Shown here: positions 12,146 to 22,261 of the stretch, piece by piece
Layout of the letters: each line of letters starts with the position of its first letter
How positions within the stretch are numbered: position 1 is the stretch's first letter
From: Sphaerosporella brunnea
Taxonomy: Eukaryota > Ascomycota > Pezizomycetes > Pezizales > Pyronemataceae
DNA: 64,000 nt
Direction: 5' to 3'
Assembly (NCBI GenBank): GCA_008704415.1
Contig: VXIS01000054.1
Span: forward strand, 62,001 to 126,000
Position numbers and translations under genes: made by a program
Notes under the pieces: model-generated
Databases searched by the model: none
What the model was told of the DNA's origin: nothing
What the model saw: the letters and a program-made list of their open reading frames with translations, nothing else

Positions 12146-14500
12146 ATGATAAGGCCTCGTACCGGGTTTGCTGCACCATCGCAGAGCACTCTCAATTACC
12201 TGCGCCAACTCGTATTCCCCCACCATGGAGGCGGCGGAGACTTCGGCATCTCGAATCGATGCCTGCGGGCCCCATCTCGGCAACAACGGACCCAATATTC
12301 TCAACGTTGCATCCATTCCGCAAACGCCACAGGCCTGCAAGGCAATTCCGACAATACGGATGTGCGGTCTCTCCCGAGGCCTCCTTCTCAGGACTGTGGC
12401 AGCACCCCCGCCACCCCGACGGTTTCATCTGGTTCGGACCCGGACTCGGCCACGGCGCCGGCTCAACCGCAGACAGCACCTTCTGACGATGGCGAGGACC
12501 CAGAGATGGAAGCGTATCGGCCGTATTGGGACATTCCAATAAACCCAATAAGACTCACTTCCAAAGAAAGCCAACCGCGGTGGATGGAATTCAAAAGCCT
12601 GCTGGAGGAAGGGGAACTCAAGCTGGCGAAGGATTGGCTCATGTCGGCGAGAATGGAGAAAGTACACGAGTTCGTTATCCAAAAGGCTGGAATCATGCTC
12701 ATGACCGCCTACAATCGCCTCGAGAAGCACGCTGAAGCCCCGTCGATATTCCATTATCTGGCCATGTGCCCGGATTACGTCGATTGCCATGCATTCAACC
12801 TGTGTCTCGAGGCATACTTGATACGAAAGGACTACTTCAAATTTATCAAAACGTTCAAGCACCACATTAGCATGAAACTTGTAGAACCCGATCACAAGAC
12901 CTACGAGCTGTTTGTAAAGTGCCTAGTCAAGACCGGCAATATCGACGAAGCTCGAACCATCATGAAAATGCTGGAAAGCGAACGGAAACCGATCACACTG
13001 AGCACATTCGCTGCATTCCTGGCAGGTGTCCGAGACAAGACTGCATCGTTTACGGAACTGCAGAAAGACTTTGCTTGGATCAAAACGAGGAAGCAGATCG
13101 TTGCGCCCGCTTTGTACAACATCATGATCGAAGAGGCGTTGGTATACGGCAAGCCGTCAGTCGCCAAGGGTTATGTCGATGAGATGATTGAGTCCGGCGT
13201 GAAACCCGATGAGAGGACGTTTGCGGCTTTCCTTCGGGTGCAATCGGCAGCGGGTGATTGGGGCGGTGTACGGAAGGCAATGGCACAGGTGGCTGAGAAA
13301 GGGATGAAGTTTTCGGCGATGACACTCAACTCGTTTTTGGATAAATATGCAGACATCCAGGGTTTAAACGGGCTTGAGGAATTCTTCGATATCCTCTCGA
13401 TAGCGGCACCAGACAGATTCCCGACTCCGGCGTCGTTCAACATCATGATCAGGGCCCATCTTACGGCTCTGGATGAGCGGGGCGTGATGCGTTGGGTGGC
13501 ACGAATGAGGCAGGCCGGATTCGAGCCCACGGCTACAACCTTCAACACGTTTCTGCACGACTTGCGATGCTCCGACGTACCATCCAGCATGATGTACCAA
13601 GTCTACTACACCGTTTTCAACAGGGACCGGAACAAAGTGGACGAATTTTCGCGTGAGATACTTCGTAGGAGCGTTTCTCCTATTAAGAAAACGATCGAGC
13701 CTCCGCCTCTTGAGCCTTTTAATGCCCCTGAGGGGCAGAAGGGCGATTCTGTGGTGCAAATTATGCAAGCGGCGTTGCAGCACGGGCGAGTAGGCGACGC
13801 TTTGAACGCCTTCCGAGACGCTTCTGCCCATATCCCGATATACAAAGATGTTATCGCTGTACTATCCCGAGCATACATGCAGCTGCCCAACGACGAACTG
13901 GACATCCCAGCGGTGGTTTCGAAGGATCGAGATCGAGCAGTCATTATCAAGGACAGTGTTGTGGGATACATGATAGAGCTCGTCAAGACGGAGACCGAGA
14001 AAACGCCAGTGGTATATTCCGTCATACTTCAAATAATGTACGGAGTCTACAAGTTTTTGGAAGCAAACGATATGACCATCTCGCACAATATCGCACATCA
14101 AGTGGCAACTGCACTGATTAACCGTGCGGACGCCGTCGGCGCATTGCACATCATGAACGAAGTGGCGAAGACGCGGTGGGGTCGTCGGGAAGACTGGGAT
14201 ATCGCGGGTTTGACGGTGCTGCTTCAGTCCTATCTCATTCTAAACGACATCAGGGGAGTGAGGTGGGTGGTGAACAAGCTGGCAGCAGGTCGGGAGGTGG
14301 CGGATAGCAGGTTCGTAGAATACCTCAAGCGAGTCTCGAAGTCGTCGTCACCCGAGCAATACAAGCAGGAGATTAGAGAGCTACTCAAGACATGCATGAA
14401 GCATCGGGAAAAGGCTCGGAAAGCGACCAACAAACGGGCGGCGAAGGTGGCGGATATCATGGACGATAAATCGAGCGTTTCCCGCAATCCACGGGGGTAG
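12146..14500 (+). CDS. Pentatricopeptide repeat (PPR) protein, mitochondrial
   Basis: Intronless gene of 784 aa. PPR proteins are helical-repeat RNA binders that in fungi mostly act on mitochondrial transcripts (stability, processing or translation). Repeat-like helix pairs are visible from about residue 170 to 480: DYVDCHAFNLCLEAYL, KTYELFVKCLVKTGNIDEAR, ALYNIMIEEALVYGKPSVA, RTFAAFLRVQSAAGDWGGV, ASFNIMIRAHL and TTFNTFLHDL. More helical repeats follow, and the C-terminus is basic (REKARKATNKRAAK). The first 60-80 residues are Arg/Ser/Gln-rich with few acidic residues, like a transit peptide. The start is the first in-frame ATG; internal Met codons further on are possible. The target RNA cannot be told from sequence. 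Being intronless among intron-rich neighbours is notable but common for this family. Confidence 0.9.
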   Translation: MIRPRTGFAAPSQSTLNYLRQLVFPHHGGGGDFGISNRCLRAPSRQQRTQYSQRCIHSANATGLQGNSDNTDVRSLPRPPSQDCGSTPATPTVSSGSDPDSATAPAQPQTAPSDDGEDPEMEAYRPYWDIPINPIRLTSKESQPRWMEFKSLLEEGELKLAKDWLMSARMEKVHEFVIQKAGIMLMTAYNRLEKHAEAPSIFHYLAMCPDYVDCHAFNLCLEAYLIRKDYFKFIKTFKHHISMKLVEPDHKTYELFVKCLVKTGNIDEARTIMKMLESERKPITLSTFAAFLAGVRDKTASFTELQKDFAWIKTRKQIVAPALYNIMIEEALVYGKPSVAKGYVDEMIESGVKPDERTFAAFLRVQSAAGDWGGVRKAMAQVAEKGMKFSAMTLNSFLDKYADIQGLNGLEEFFDILSIAAPDRFPTPASFNIMIRAHLTALDERGVMRWVARMRQAGFEPTATTFNTFLHDLRCSDVPSSMMYQVYYTVFNRDRNKVDEFSREILRRSVSPIKKTIEPPPLEPFNAPEGQKGDSVVQIMQAALQHGRVGDALNAFRDASAHIPIYKDVIAVLSRAYMQLPNDELDIPAVVSKDRDRAVIIKDSVVGYMIELVKTETEKTPVVYSVILQIMYGVYKFLEANDMTISHNIAHQVATALINRADAVGALHIMNEVAKTRWGRREDWDIAGLTVLLQSYLILNDIRGVRWVVNKLAAGREVADSRFVEYLKRVSKSSSPEQYKQEIRELLKTCMKHREKARKATNKRAAKVADIMDDKSSVSRNPRG

Positions 14501-15796
14501 TGTGTGTGCATCTTGGCAAACTTAGAGGGTTAGACGGGTGGGATTGGTGGCATGCATGGCGTTGATTGCTTTTGTTCTCTGTTTTGTCCTATTATACACC
14601 TGCTGCTGCTGTTGTTTGTATGTTATGCTGCATACCGGGCGAGCTTTCGGGCTTATTCGATTGTACACTATTGGGTTTTCTTCATTTCTTTGGATCGACG
14701 GGGCTTCGTACATAAATCTTCGAGATTCGTTGTAAGATGTACTTTTTGTGGTACTGCTTTTTTTTTCTTTTTTTTTTTTCTGGCGTATGAGAAACTAGAC
14801 GGACACGATAGAAGGCCCGACCCGAACGGTGCATGTATTATTTATGAAGCGAGATGTTGAAGGTCATGGGTTGATCTCATTCCTCGGCGAGGAAGCTCAC
14901 CTGTGAGGATTCTGTTCCAGCAGCCCGGGTTTCTCCGTATCGAGAAAAGGGTTTGAATAGATATCATGCGTGTCTCATACACGACTCGTGCAGCTTCTGA
15001 TTTGAAAATCTCAGATATGCGTCGGGAAGTCGCAGGTTGGCTGACGCACTCCGCCCACATGTCTCCCTCCGCCTGCTCAACTCAAGGGCCCCAAAACCCG
15101 GCAACGGCCGTTGGGCTGACAGCGGTTTCTCACTAACGGTCCGGGCCTTTCTCAGTGTTGGTTTCACGTAAATAGATAGTGTTGGGATCTAGCACTTTTC
15201 AAGGCCAGGTTAACCTAACCTCGAGTGCCAGCCAACCAAAGACCTGGTTCGTTGGTTGAAGCGGGAGAAGCCGGTTTGGCTTGATATTCTGGCCTTGTGT
15301 TGGTGCGGGGTCCACCAACAATGGACCTCCACGCCGCGAGCAGCTCGCCCACGAATGTCACCCTGCGCACATGTATGGCTGAGAACCCAGAGATACTAAA
15401 TGTATGTACAAGTACTCATGTACTAGAGTACATGTGCATCCAGTTTCTTGTTTATGAATCAGACGCCGTCGGGGCATGGATGTGCTGTGAAGCACCACCC
15501 CCAACCGCCAGCAGCACACGGCAGGTGTGAGCTTGATTTGACTTAACTTGGGCACGAGGGACACCGAGCGACAGTTTTATCCATCTTATACCTCTCTTCC
15601 CTAATCACCCCGTCGACCGTCGATTGTCGCATTTCGCCATATCACGAGCCCCCCCCCCCCCCCCCACACACCCCGAGTTGGCATCTCACGAGTTGAGTTT
15701 GTCTCAGAGCTTCCTCGTCGATATATATCGATCGCTCCGTGCTGATCTCGAGGCTATCGTGAGCTTCGGAGACGATATATCGGAGCAAAGACACAG
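14501..15796. other. Intergenic; no gene recognised
   Basis: 3' flank of the PPR gene, T-rich tracts near 14757-14780, then promoter DNA of the MFS gene with a run of 17 C at 15649-15665 and a small ATATATAT palindrome near 15725. No coding signal. Confidence 0.5.
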
Positions 15797-17862
15797 ATGA
15801 CGGATCGCTCTACGCATACTGCGGCCAACACTGCCAAAACGGTTGAGAATCCTCAAAACATAGGACAGGTTTCAGCGGCAGAGACTATTCTGGAAGCAAC
15901 GCCGTTGCTTGGTGAGCCGGCTGCAAACGCTGTTAATAACGACCCTATGCGCGACTGGGATGGATATGCTTGGTATCGAAAGCCATCTGTATGAAAGTCC
16001 TCCCTCTAAAATTCTCATAAAAAAAACAAAAACAAAAAAGGCTGACTTATGTAAAGATCTTTTGGCTGTTGCCGCCATATTGGTTGTACTCGACAGCAGG
16101 TGGCGTGTATGACAGAACCCCCACTCTTATCTCACAAACGTTTTGTTTGGAGGGTGAAAGCTGACCGTGTGGCTTTTAACCAGCGTGGCGGTGCCTCGCC
16201 TCAACATCATCCTCGACTTGATATGTCGAGAATATTTTTCGGAAAGAAACTCTCCTGGCGCGCAGTTCATTCCATTAGAGATCGGCGGTGGCGATGATGA
16301 ACAATGCCAAATTCCCGAGGTCCAAGAGCTCCCACTTCACGCTACGCAAATAATTTATGAAAGCTCATGAGATGTCTGAAGGTCCATGCTCGCACATCCA
16401 CTTTCATACTGGCGTTGGGGCTCCTTGCCGGCGGCATCGGTTGGTTACACGAGTGTGAACTTCTTCTTGCTGGATGCTAAGCTGCGGCAGCTGCATTGAC
16501 TGCCCCTCGGTTGGGGTCAATATCAGATCGTAATGGCCGGCGGGGGCTCATGGCCATCTCATCTTTGGGATTTCTCATCGCCGAAATCACCACCATACTG
16601 GCGGCCAAGTACCCTGACTATTTCGACGTCAGAATATTGCTCTTAGGCTCCGTTGTCGATGGGATCTGTGGTAGCTTCATGTTGGGGATGGCCCTGGCAA
16701 ACTCGTATGGCGCCGATTGTACATCCCCAAAACACCGCGCAACGGCATTCGGTGCTCTCCAGGGATGTCTTTTTCTGGGCTCAGCTACCGGGCCCATCTT
16801 TGGGGGACTGCTGGTCGAAAAAACGGGAAATATCCTCAGTCCTTTCTATGCAGCATTAGTAACACTGACCAGCCCCGTGTGATTGTGAAGCAGAGCCTAA
16901 CTAACACACACATTACAGGTTGCTCACACAATATACATTCTTTATACCCTGTTTATTCTCCCAGAGTCTCTATCGGAGCGACGAATGCGCCATGCTCGCA
17001 GCAAACATGCCGCTGAAAGGCGCTTGCGCGGCGACGACAGCGCGGCCAGCAATAAGCACTGGGCGAACCCGAAAAATTTATTGGAGCCTCTGACAATATT
17101 GTGCCCCACAGCTCCTGGAACCACAACCCGCCTGCGGATAAACATGATGCTACTCGCCGCCATCGATTTTACCCTTTTTGGGGTCGGAATGGGAGGGATG
17201 ACGGTCATCATAATGTACGCGGAACGTCAATTCCATTGGCGGAACCTCGAGGTATGTAACGAACCCGGACTCCGGGTTGGTTGACAGAAGGAGAAAAAAA
17301 GAGGGGAGGAAGAACCGTTCCTAAAACGGTGCAAATCATATAGTCTTCCATCTACCTCTCAGTGATCAATTCGACACGAGTAACAATTCTCCTCGTGGTG
17401 CTTCCGATCCTGGTCACCTACGTCCGCCGCAATCGGACCAAAGCCGAGCACCACAAAGGTTCCGACAAGCTCGACGTGGCGCTGATCCGCTTCGCCATCG
17501 TGGTCGAGGCGCTCGGCTACTTCTGCTACTCGATAGCCCCAAACGGCACAATCTTCACCCTGGCAGGCGTGTCCACGGCCTTCGGCGGCGTTGGCTCCCC
17601 CACCATTCAGAGCTCGCTGACGAAACACATCCCGAGCGATAAGACCGGCCAGCTGCTGGGCGCCATGGCCCTGCTGCACTCGATCGCCCGCGTCGTCTCC
17701 CCTACCATCTTCAACCTGGTCTACGCCGCCACCGTCGGCTCCGTGCCGCAGACTGTGTTCATCTGCCTCGCCAGCGCCTTTTCGGGCGCCTTCGTGTGCA
17801 GCTGGTTCATCAAGACTGGGCTGCACTGGGACGAACAAAAGGATGATGGTCATGATGCATAA
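15797..17862 (+). CDS. MFS transporter, TetA/DHA1-like (seven exons)
   Basis: Proton-coupled major facilitator transporter of the fungal tetracycline-resistance-like group; substrate unknown. Exons 15797-15988, 16057-16106, 16184-16319, 16382-16439, 16491-16858, 16919-17251 and 17344-17862 give 551 aa. Landmarks in order: a polar N-tail, IFWLLPPYWLYSTAGGVVAVPRLN (TM1 region), a long first loop with CQIPEVHAR, the motif-A segment PRLGSISDRNGRRG, GSVVDGICGSF, and YGADCTSPKHRATAFG. Then come a central loop rich in Arg/His/Lys and the second six-helix half, ending WDEQKDDGHDA. Unspliced, the gene looks frameshifted between 16320 and 16381. Removing a GTCCAA...AAG intron there restores the family sequence, so the gene is intact. 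One intron (16440-16490) uses a GTTGGT donor. Confidence 0.9.
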
Positions 17863-17866
17863 GGTG

Positions 17867-17868
<2 letters not shown>

Positions 17869-17902
<34 letters not shown>
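17869..17902. repeat. (GT)17 microsatellite
   Basis: Seventeen uninterrupted GT dinucleotides starting 6 bases after the MFS stop codon, inside its probable 3' untranslated region. Confidence 0.97.
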
Positions 17903-17908
<6 letters not shown>

Positions 17909-18633
17909 AGGAAGGCGCACCGGGAAACAGCCGTGATTGGATCTCTTGTCTTTTCTTGTAAATGCACGAAGGAGCGAAACGAATTCAATTACATACCATC
18001 ATCATGAACACTAGCGAAGGGCGAGTGGTAGCCATGATCGTGAAGGTATAAAGTGGCACCAGCCGCCTTGATTCGTTGATTAAATCGCGGTTGGCGAATG
18101 CGCTCTAGCGGTTTCACCACATGTCAGTCAGTACGAGGCGATGGGCAAAAGTCGTGGGACGCGACGACCACGACACCTCAAAATTGCGACGACGATTAAA
18201 ACACAACAAAAGAGATATAATATGGCTTTTCGATAGTATGAAATAGAGCGACTGAATTGTATTTACATAAAGTTTGCATGCCTCTCCGCTATATATATAC
18301 TTGTTAAAATCAGATGACTCTATTTTATCCCACTCTTCCTGCACCTGATCAGCTGCATAGATCTGCATGGTTCAAAGGACCGTCGGATGATCGGCGCCGC
18401 GCCCGGCCTTAATTCATCGACTAGCAAAGACATTTCAATGGCTGCCTGTCGTGTTGTGTGCCATTACCTACCATGTGCATGCTACTCCAAATCTCTGTAC
18501 AGGACGCGAGAATTCATTAAATATATGTTCGGAAATCTTATCCAATCCCATCCTCGCCAATCCGCATTCTCTCTCCTTCACCCTCATCTCTCTCCCATCA
18601 ATCGAAAACCACCTCGATTCCTCCTCAACCCCA
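17903..18633. other. Intergenic between convergent genes
   Basis: 3' flanks of the MFS gene and of the Ras-like gene, which converge here. No coding frame recognised. Confidence 0.5.
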
Positions 18634-19970
18634 TCACAAAATTATGCACGATTTCCCCTTCTTTCTTCGCCCACCCCCTGCTGTACCACCTGATCCCGCG
18701 CCTGCGCCTCCATCCCCGGAATGCTTCTTCATCAGCTGTCGTGTCAAGTTGAAGAAGACCTCATCTACGTTTTGTCGCCTTCGCGCCGATGACTCGTACA
18801 GTGGCACATTCCCCCATTTTCGACTTAGGTGGTTTGCTCGGTTCTTCGATACTTGGCGGTCACCCTCCAGATCTGACTTGTTGCCAACTATGACGAGAGG
18901 GACATCGTCAACCTCCTTTATACGCAAGATTGCGTCGCGGATAGGGGTGAGCTCTTGAAAGGATGTGAGGGAGGTTATTGAGTAGACGAGGAGAAACCCC
19001 TAAGCGCAGGAAATCAGTGAAAGAAAACTCGACGTGGTTGCGTGGTCTAAGCAAGTATATACCTGACCTGACATTGATTAGCAACGCCTCGAGAATCAGG
19101 CGATAGGGTAGGCAGTACTTACCGGTTTTCAGATATATCTCTCTTTCACGAAAGTCAGCCAAACGGTGCTGTTATATAGTAACGATATATGTGTAGCAAA
19201 TATTAATACCTCATGGAAGCTGATGGCGAATGCCAGAGTCAGCATCCTCCTTCCAACGCCAGATCTATATAGGTAGGGGGACTCACTGAACTGTTCGGTC
19301 CCTGCCGTGTCCAAACTATGACGCATTGCGGGCACGCAGCGTCAGCCTGTCAAAGGATCATCTCTACAACATGGATCATCACTCCGAGAGTAAGCCCTAC
19401 ATCTCCAAGATGCATGATTTTCCCTGGCAGATAAAAGTTAGCCTGATCCCTCGTCACTCTAGCCACCAATGTGGCGTTATGAGGGTTCTGCATCGAAAGG
19501 GACGGCATACATCAACATCGACAACCTTGCGATAGGAATCCTCGATTGTGGGATCATAGGATTCAATCCACACATTTTGAACGAACTGGGCTGTCACATG
19601 CGATCAATCGTTAGTACAAGTACAATCGCGCGCACGCAATAAGGCAAAAAAAAAAAAGATTTTATAAAATCTTGAGGACGATGTGCATACCGGTCAAACA
19701 GCTCTTTCCAACTCCACCTGGACCCAAACAAGCGAGTGTGCGATTTAGCTAATATTCCTCCTCGCTGTGCATGCAAAAAGAAAAAAAAAAAAAGAAAAAA
19801 AATCTCGAGGTAGGTACGTAAACATCACCCATACCGGCGCCCAAAACCACTATATTATATTCTCTCCTGAAGAACCCATCGCGCTTAGTGTGAGCCCGTA
19901 CCGCCCATGAGTTGGTGAACGTGATGGGATTGGATGAAGAGGTACGCTGGCCATACCTGCTGGGTTGCAT
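18634..19970 (-). CDS. Ras-superfamily GTPase, Rap1/Rsr1/Krev type (10 exons)
   Basis: Small GTPase of the Rap1-like group (Rsr1/Bud1 in yeast, KrevA in moulds), a membrane-bound switch for polarity and hyphal growth. Exons, minus strand: 19970-19957, 19866-19835, 19717-19691, 19590-19511, 19423-19401, 19315-19287, 19219-19210, 19142-19123, 19067-19063 and 18999-18634, giving 201 aa. Motifs are GAGGVGKS (14-21), the effector [17 protein letters not shown] (61-68, with the Rap-type Thr after Gly), GNKSD (119-123), ESSAR (149-153) and a C-terminal CIIL box predicted to be geranylgeranylated after a Gly-rich, basic spacer. Two internal exons are 10 nt (CTTCCATGAG) and 5 nt (GTCAG); both are needed for [15 protein letters not shown]. 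The first exon (14 nt) is the least certain: the frame is also open through that intron, which would add 28 residues to the N-terminus. Confidence 0.9.
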
Positions 19971-20618
19971 GTTGTGCTCCGTGTGTCGGTCGCGATGTGC
20001 TGCAGCACGCCCGAGAGGGCTCGAAGGCGACTTGTGGATTTTATTCGTTACTGGTTGAAGCTGTTGGAGCTAGAGCTGGTGCACTAATAAGGCTAACGGT
20101 AAGCAATGCTATCGCGACGGCGGTGGGTGACAGCTGTCAGGAGGGAGAGGATGGCGGAAGGTTACGTTCTCTGGATTGTACGGGTAGAGGTGGTCGTGGT
20201 GGTGGGAAGAATAAGGTACGCGGCAGAACAATAAGAGCGCCAACGTCGTCAGCTACGGCAGTTCCGAAAGGGATAAATTGATGGGTAGCCGCTGTTGGGG
20301 GGGGAGGGGGGAAGGGGTGGGGGTGGGGGGGGGGTGGTTGGATCAGTTGGAAGGGGCAAAATTGTTTGTTGTTGCTCGCGATGTTATAGTATGTGTGCGA
20401 ATTGACTGGGTAGGTTGTTTCGAGAGGAGGAGGAAGAGGAGAGAGAAGGAGAGCTTTGAAGTTGGTTGGGCGGTTGGAGAAAAAACTGGTGGTATCCCTG
20501 TGACGAAGATCCTTGAATGCGAGCGAGGGAGCAAGCGAGAAGCCCATCACGTTCGGCTACGCCCATCATACTCTAGTAAAAATCCATCAATAATAATAAA
20601 GTCTACTACTAAGCTTGA
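19971..20618. other. Upstream region of the Ras-like gene
   Basis: Strongly strand-biased DNA with G-rich runs (20297-20340) on the plus strand, so the transcribed strand of the Ras-like gene has a C/T-rich leader. The open frames seen here are low-complexity and I do not call them genes. Confidence 0.45.
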
Positions 20619-20991
20619 CTACAATACAATCGATGCGACCAATTCAAGTCGCTCCTCTAACAGTCCCTTCAACACACAGAAATCAATTACAAAAATAAGG
20701 AGTGCAGTGCAGAATAGTGCAGATGCAGGTAATTTTGAAGTACGAGGAGATACCATCTTGGCGAGAGCTTTTAGAGACTCCTGAATCTCCTGGATCTCAT
20801 TCACGGACTTCTTCTGATTCTGCTGAACATCAACCGCAAACTTCGCCTAGCTATTCAGGCTTGCTTGTTGTAGGCGTTCTTGGACTTTGATAAGAAGTTT
20901 CAGCCTAAAAACCCGAGAGAAGAATTCCTCCATAACGTACCCCGGCCGTTCCAACACCGAACCCAATAATCCATCTTAGCCATTTTGCCAT
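20619..20991 (-). CDS. Small predicted membrane/coiled-coil protein
   Basis: Not a family I recognise. Exon 20991-20941 (17 codons, MAKWLRWIIGFGVGTAG) is followed by a 94-nt GTACGT...CTAG intron and exon 20846-20619, giving 92 aa in frame. The N-terminus is a short hydrophobic, Gly-rich segment behind a basic start. It is followed by AKFAVDVQQNQKKSVNEIQEIQESLKALAKM (written here only as an overview of its Gln/Glu/Lys periodicity, residues 18-48), which looks like a coiled coil. After LAKM the frame either continues to a hydrophobic stretch (CTALLIFVIDF) or is cut by a second possible intron (GTATCT...TTGAAG) that joins directly to GLLEERLELVASIVL. Both options are in frame. The gene is inferred from splice logic and composition only. 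Confidence 0.4.
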
Positions 20992-22261
20992 GGACTGTTT
21001 CATATCCTCTCCAAGTTGGGTAAGCTCTTTAGTTACCTATACGCTGGTTATGGATTAACTAGCTTGACTTCTGTCGAGTATGTACCTGCATACCTATGTA
21101 CCTAGGTAGGTATGCAGCGGTTTAGCACAAAGGCAGCCCTCCAGCCTAGGGAGACTCTTCGAATGGATACCAGGCTTGGTCTTGTCATTTCCGACATTTT
21201 CATGTTTGATTTCATGGTCGGTGTTGGATTAAAGAGTATGGTGGTGTTCATTATGATTTTTTAATAGAAGGAGGGGCCCAGTATTATTCTGAAGGGCCCA
21301 TCCACCAGGGCATCGAAGGCAGACCAAGTCGGTGTTTAACCCATCTCGGTTACCTTCGTTTATTTTAGAAGAAAGAGGGCCTCCTACTCGGTATTTTTCT
21401 TTTGATTCTATCTAGAATTAAATATATTCTATTTTACGTAAATAGAGGGCCGTCGCTACGAGCCGGCAGTGTGTAATCTATGTGGCGTATTATAAATAGT
21501 GCCTCACTCGGTTCACACATTATGTCAGGACGCATATTCCAACAGTCGGAGACGACTGCAGACGGCGAAAACCGATAAATCCTCGGTTGAAGGGCGATGG
21601 TAGGACAAAGAGCTCTGTTGATCAATGGACGGAACATCTCGAATGGCGTGGCTCGCTGATTGTATAGTATAGATAGCTGAAAAATGGTAACATTCAGCAG
21701 GTCAGTCTTCAATATTCTAACCAGTTAGAGAGATAATGTGACATTGAACGGACTCACAGTGTCGCTGTCCGATCTTTGGTCTCTCATAGATAATCTTGTG
21801 AACGTGTATATCTACAAGGTGTGTCGCAATCATTCGTCGATGGGAAAAACATGAGTGTAGCTATACTAGAGAGTAAGTATCGTACCTGCCAAGCTGCTGC
21901 TGCAATTGAGACTCGAGACAAACTGTTGGCATTCAACGCAGTGGCATGCAATGGTCGGTACCTATTAGATAGAGCTCTATACATTTTAGGATACTAGTTA
22001 CATGCGCATGTCAAACTGTCGGGCCATTGTTTCAATCGGCCAGCAGGACCCCACTTCCTTTTGGTCAGAACAACCTTCCGACGGCGCACCTGAAACAGCG
22101 CCGAACGCTGAATGCCAGGCGTTTCTATGTATCCTACTTGATATAGACTACACTGGGAAGAACTTCAAGTCTCAGACATTTCAAGAGTAAGTTGTGAAAG
22201 GAATGGTATCATGTTGATGCGAAAGAGTAATGTAAATACATCACATCGCGCACACGGCCAG
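20992..22261. other. AT-rich gene-free stretch
   Basis: More AT-rich than its surroundings, with imperfect short inverted motifs (a GCATACCT/AGGTATGC pair near 21090-21115) and no protein-like frame. It could be old transposon debris, but I see no terminal repeats. Confidence 0.4.

Noticed and set aside
16320..16381. Apparent frameshift in the MFS transporter gene
   Set aside because: An intron with GT-AG ends (GTCCAA...GAAG) restores PEVHARTSTF in frame, the expected family sequence, so the gene is intact.
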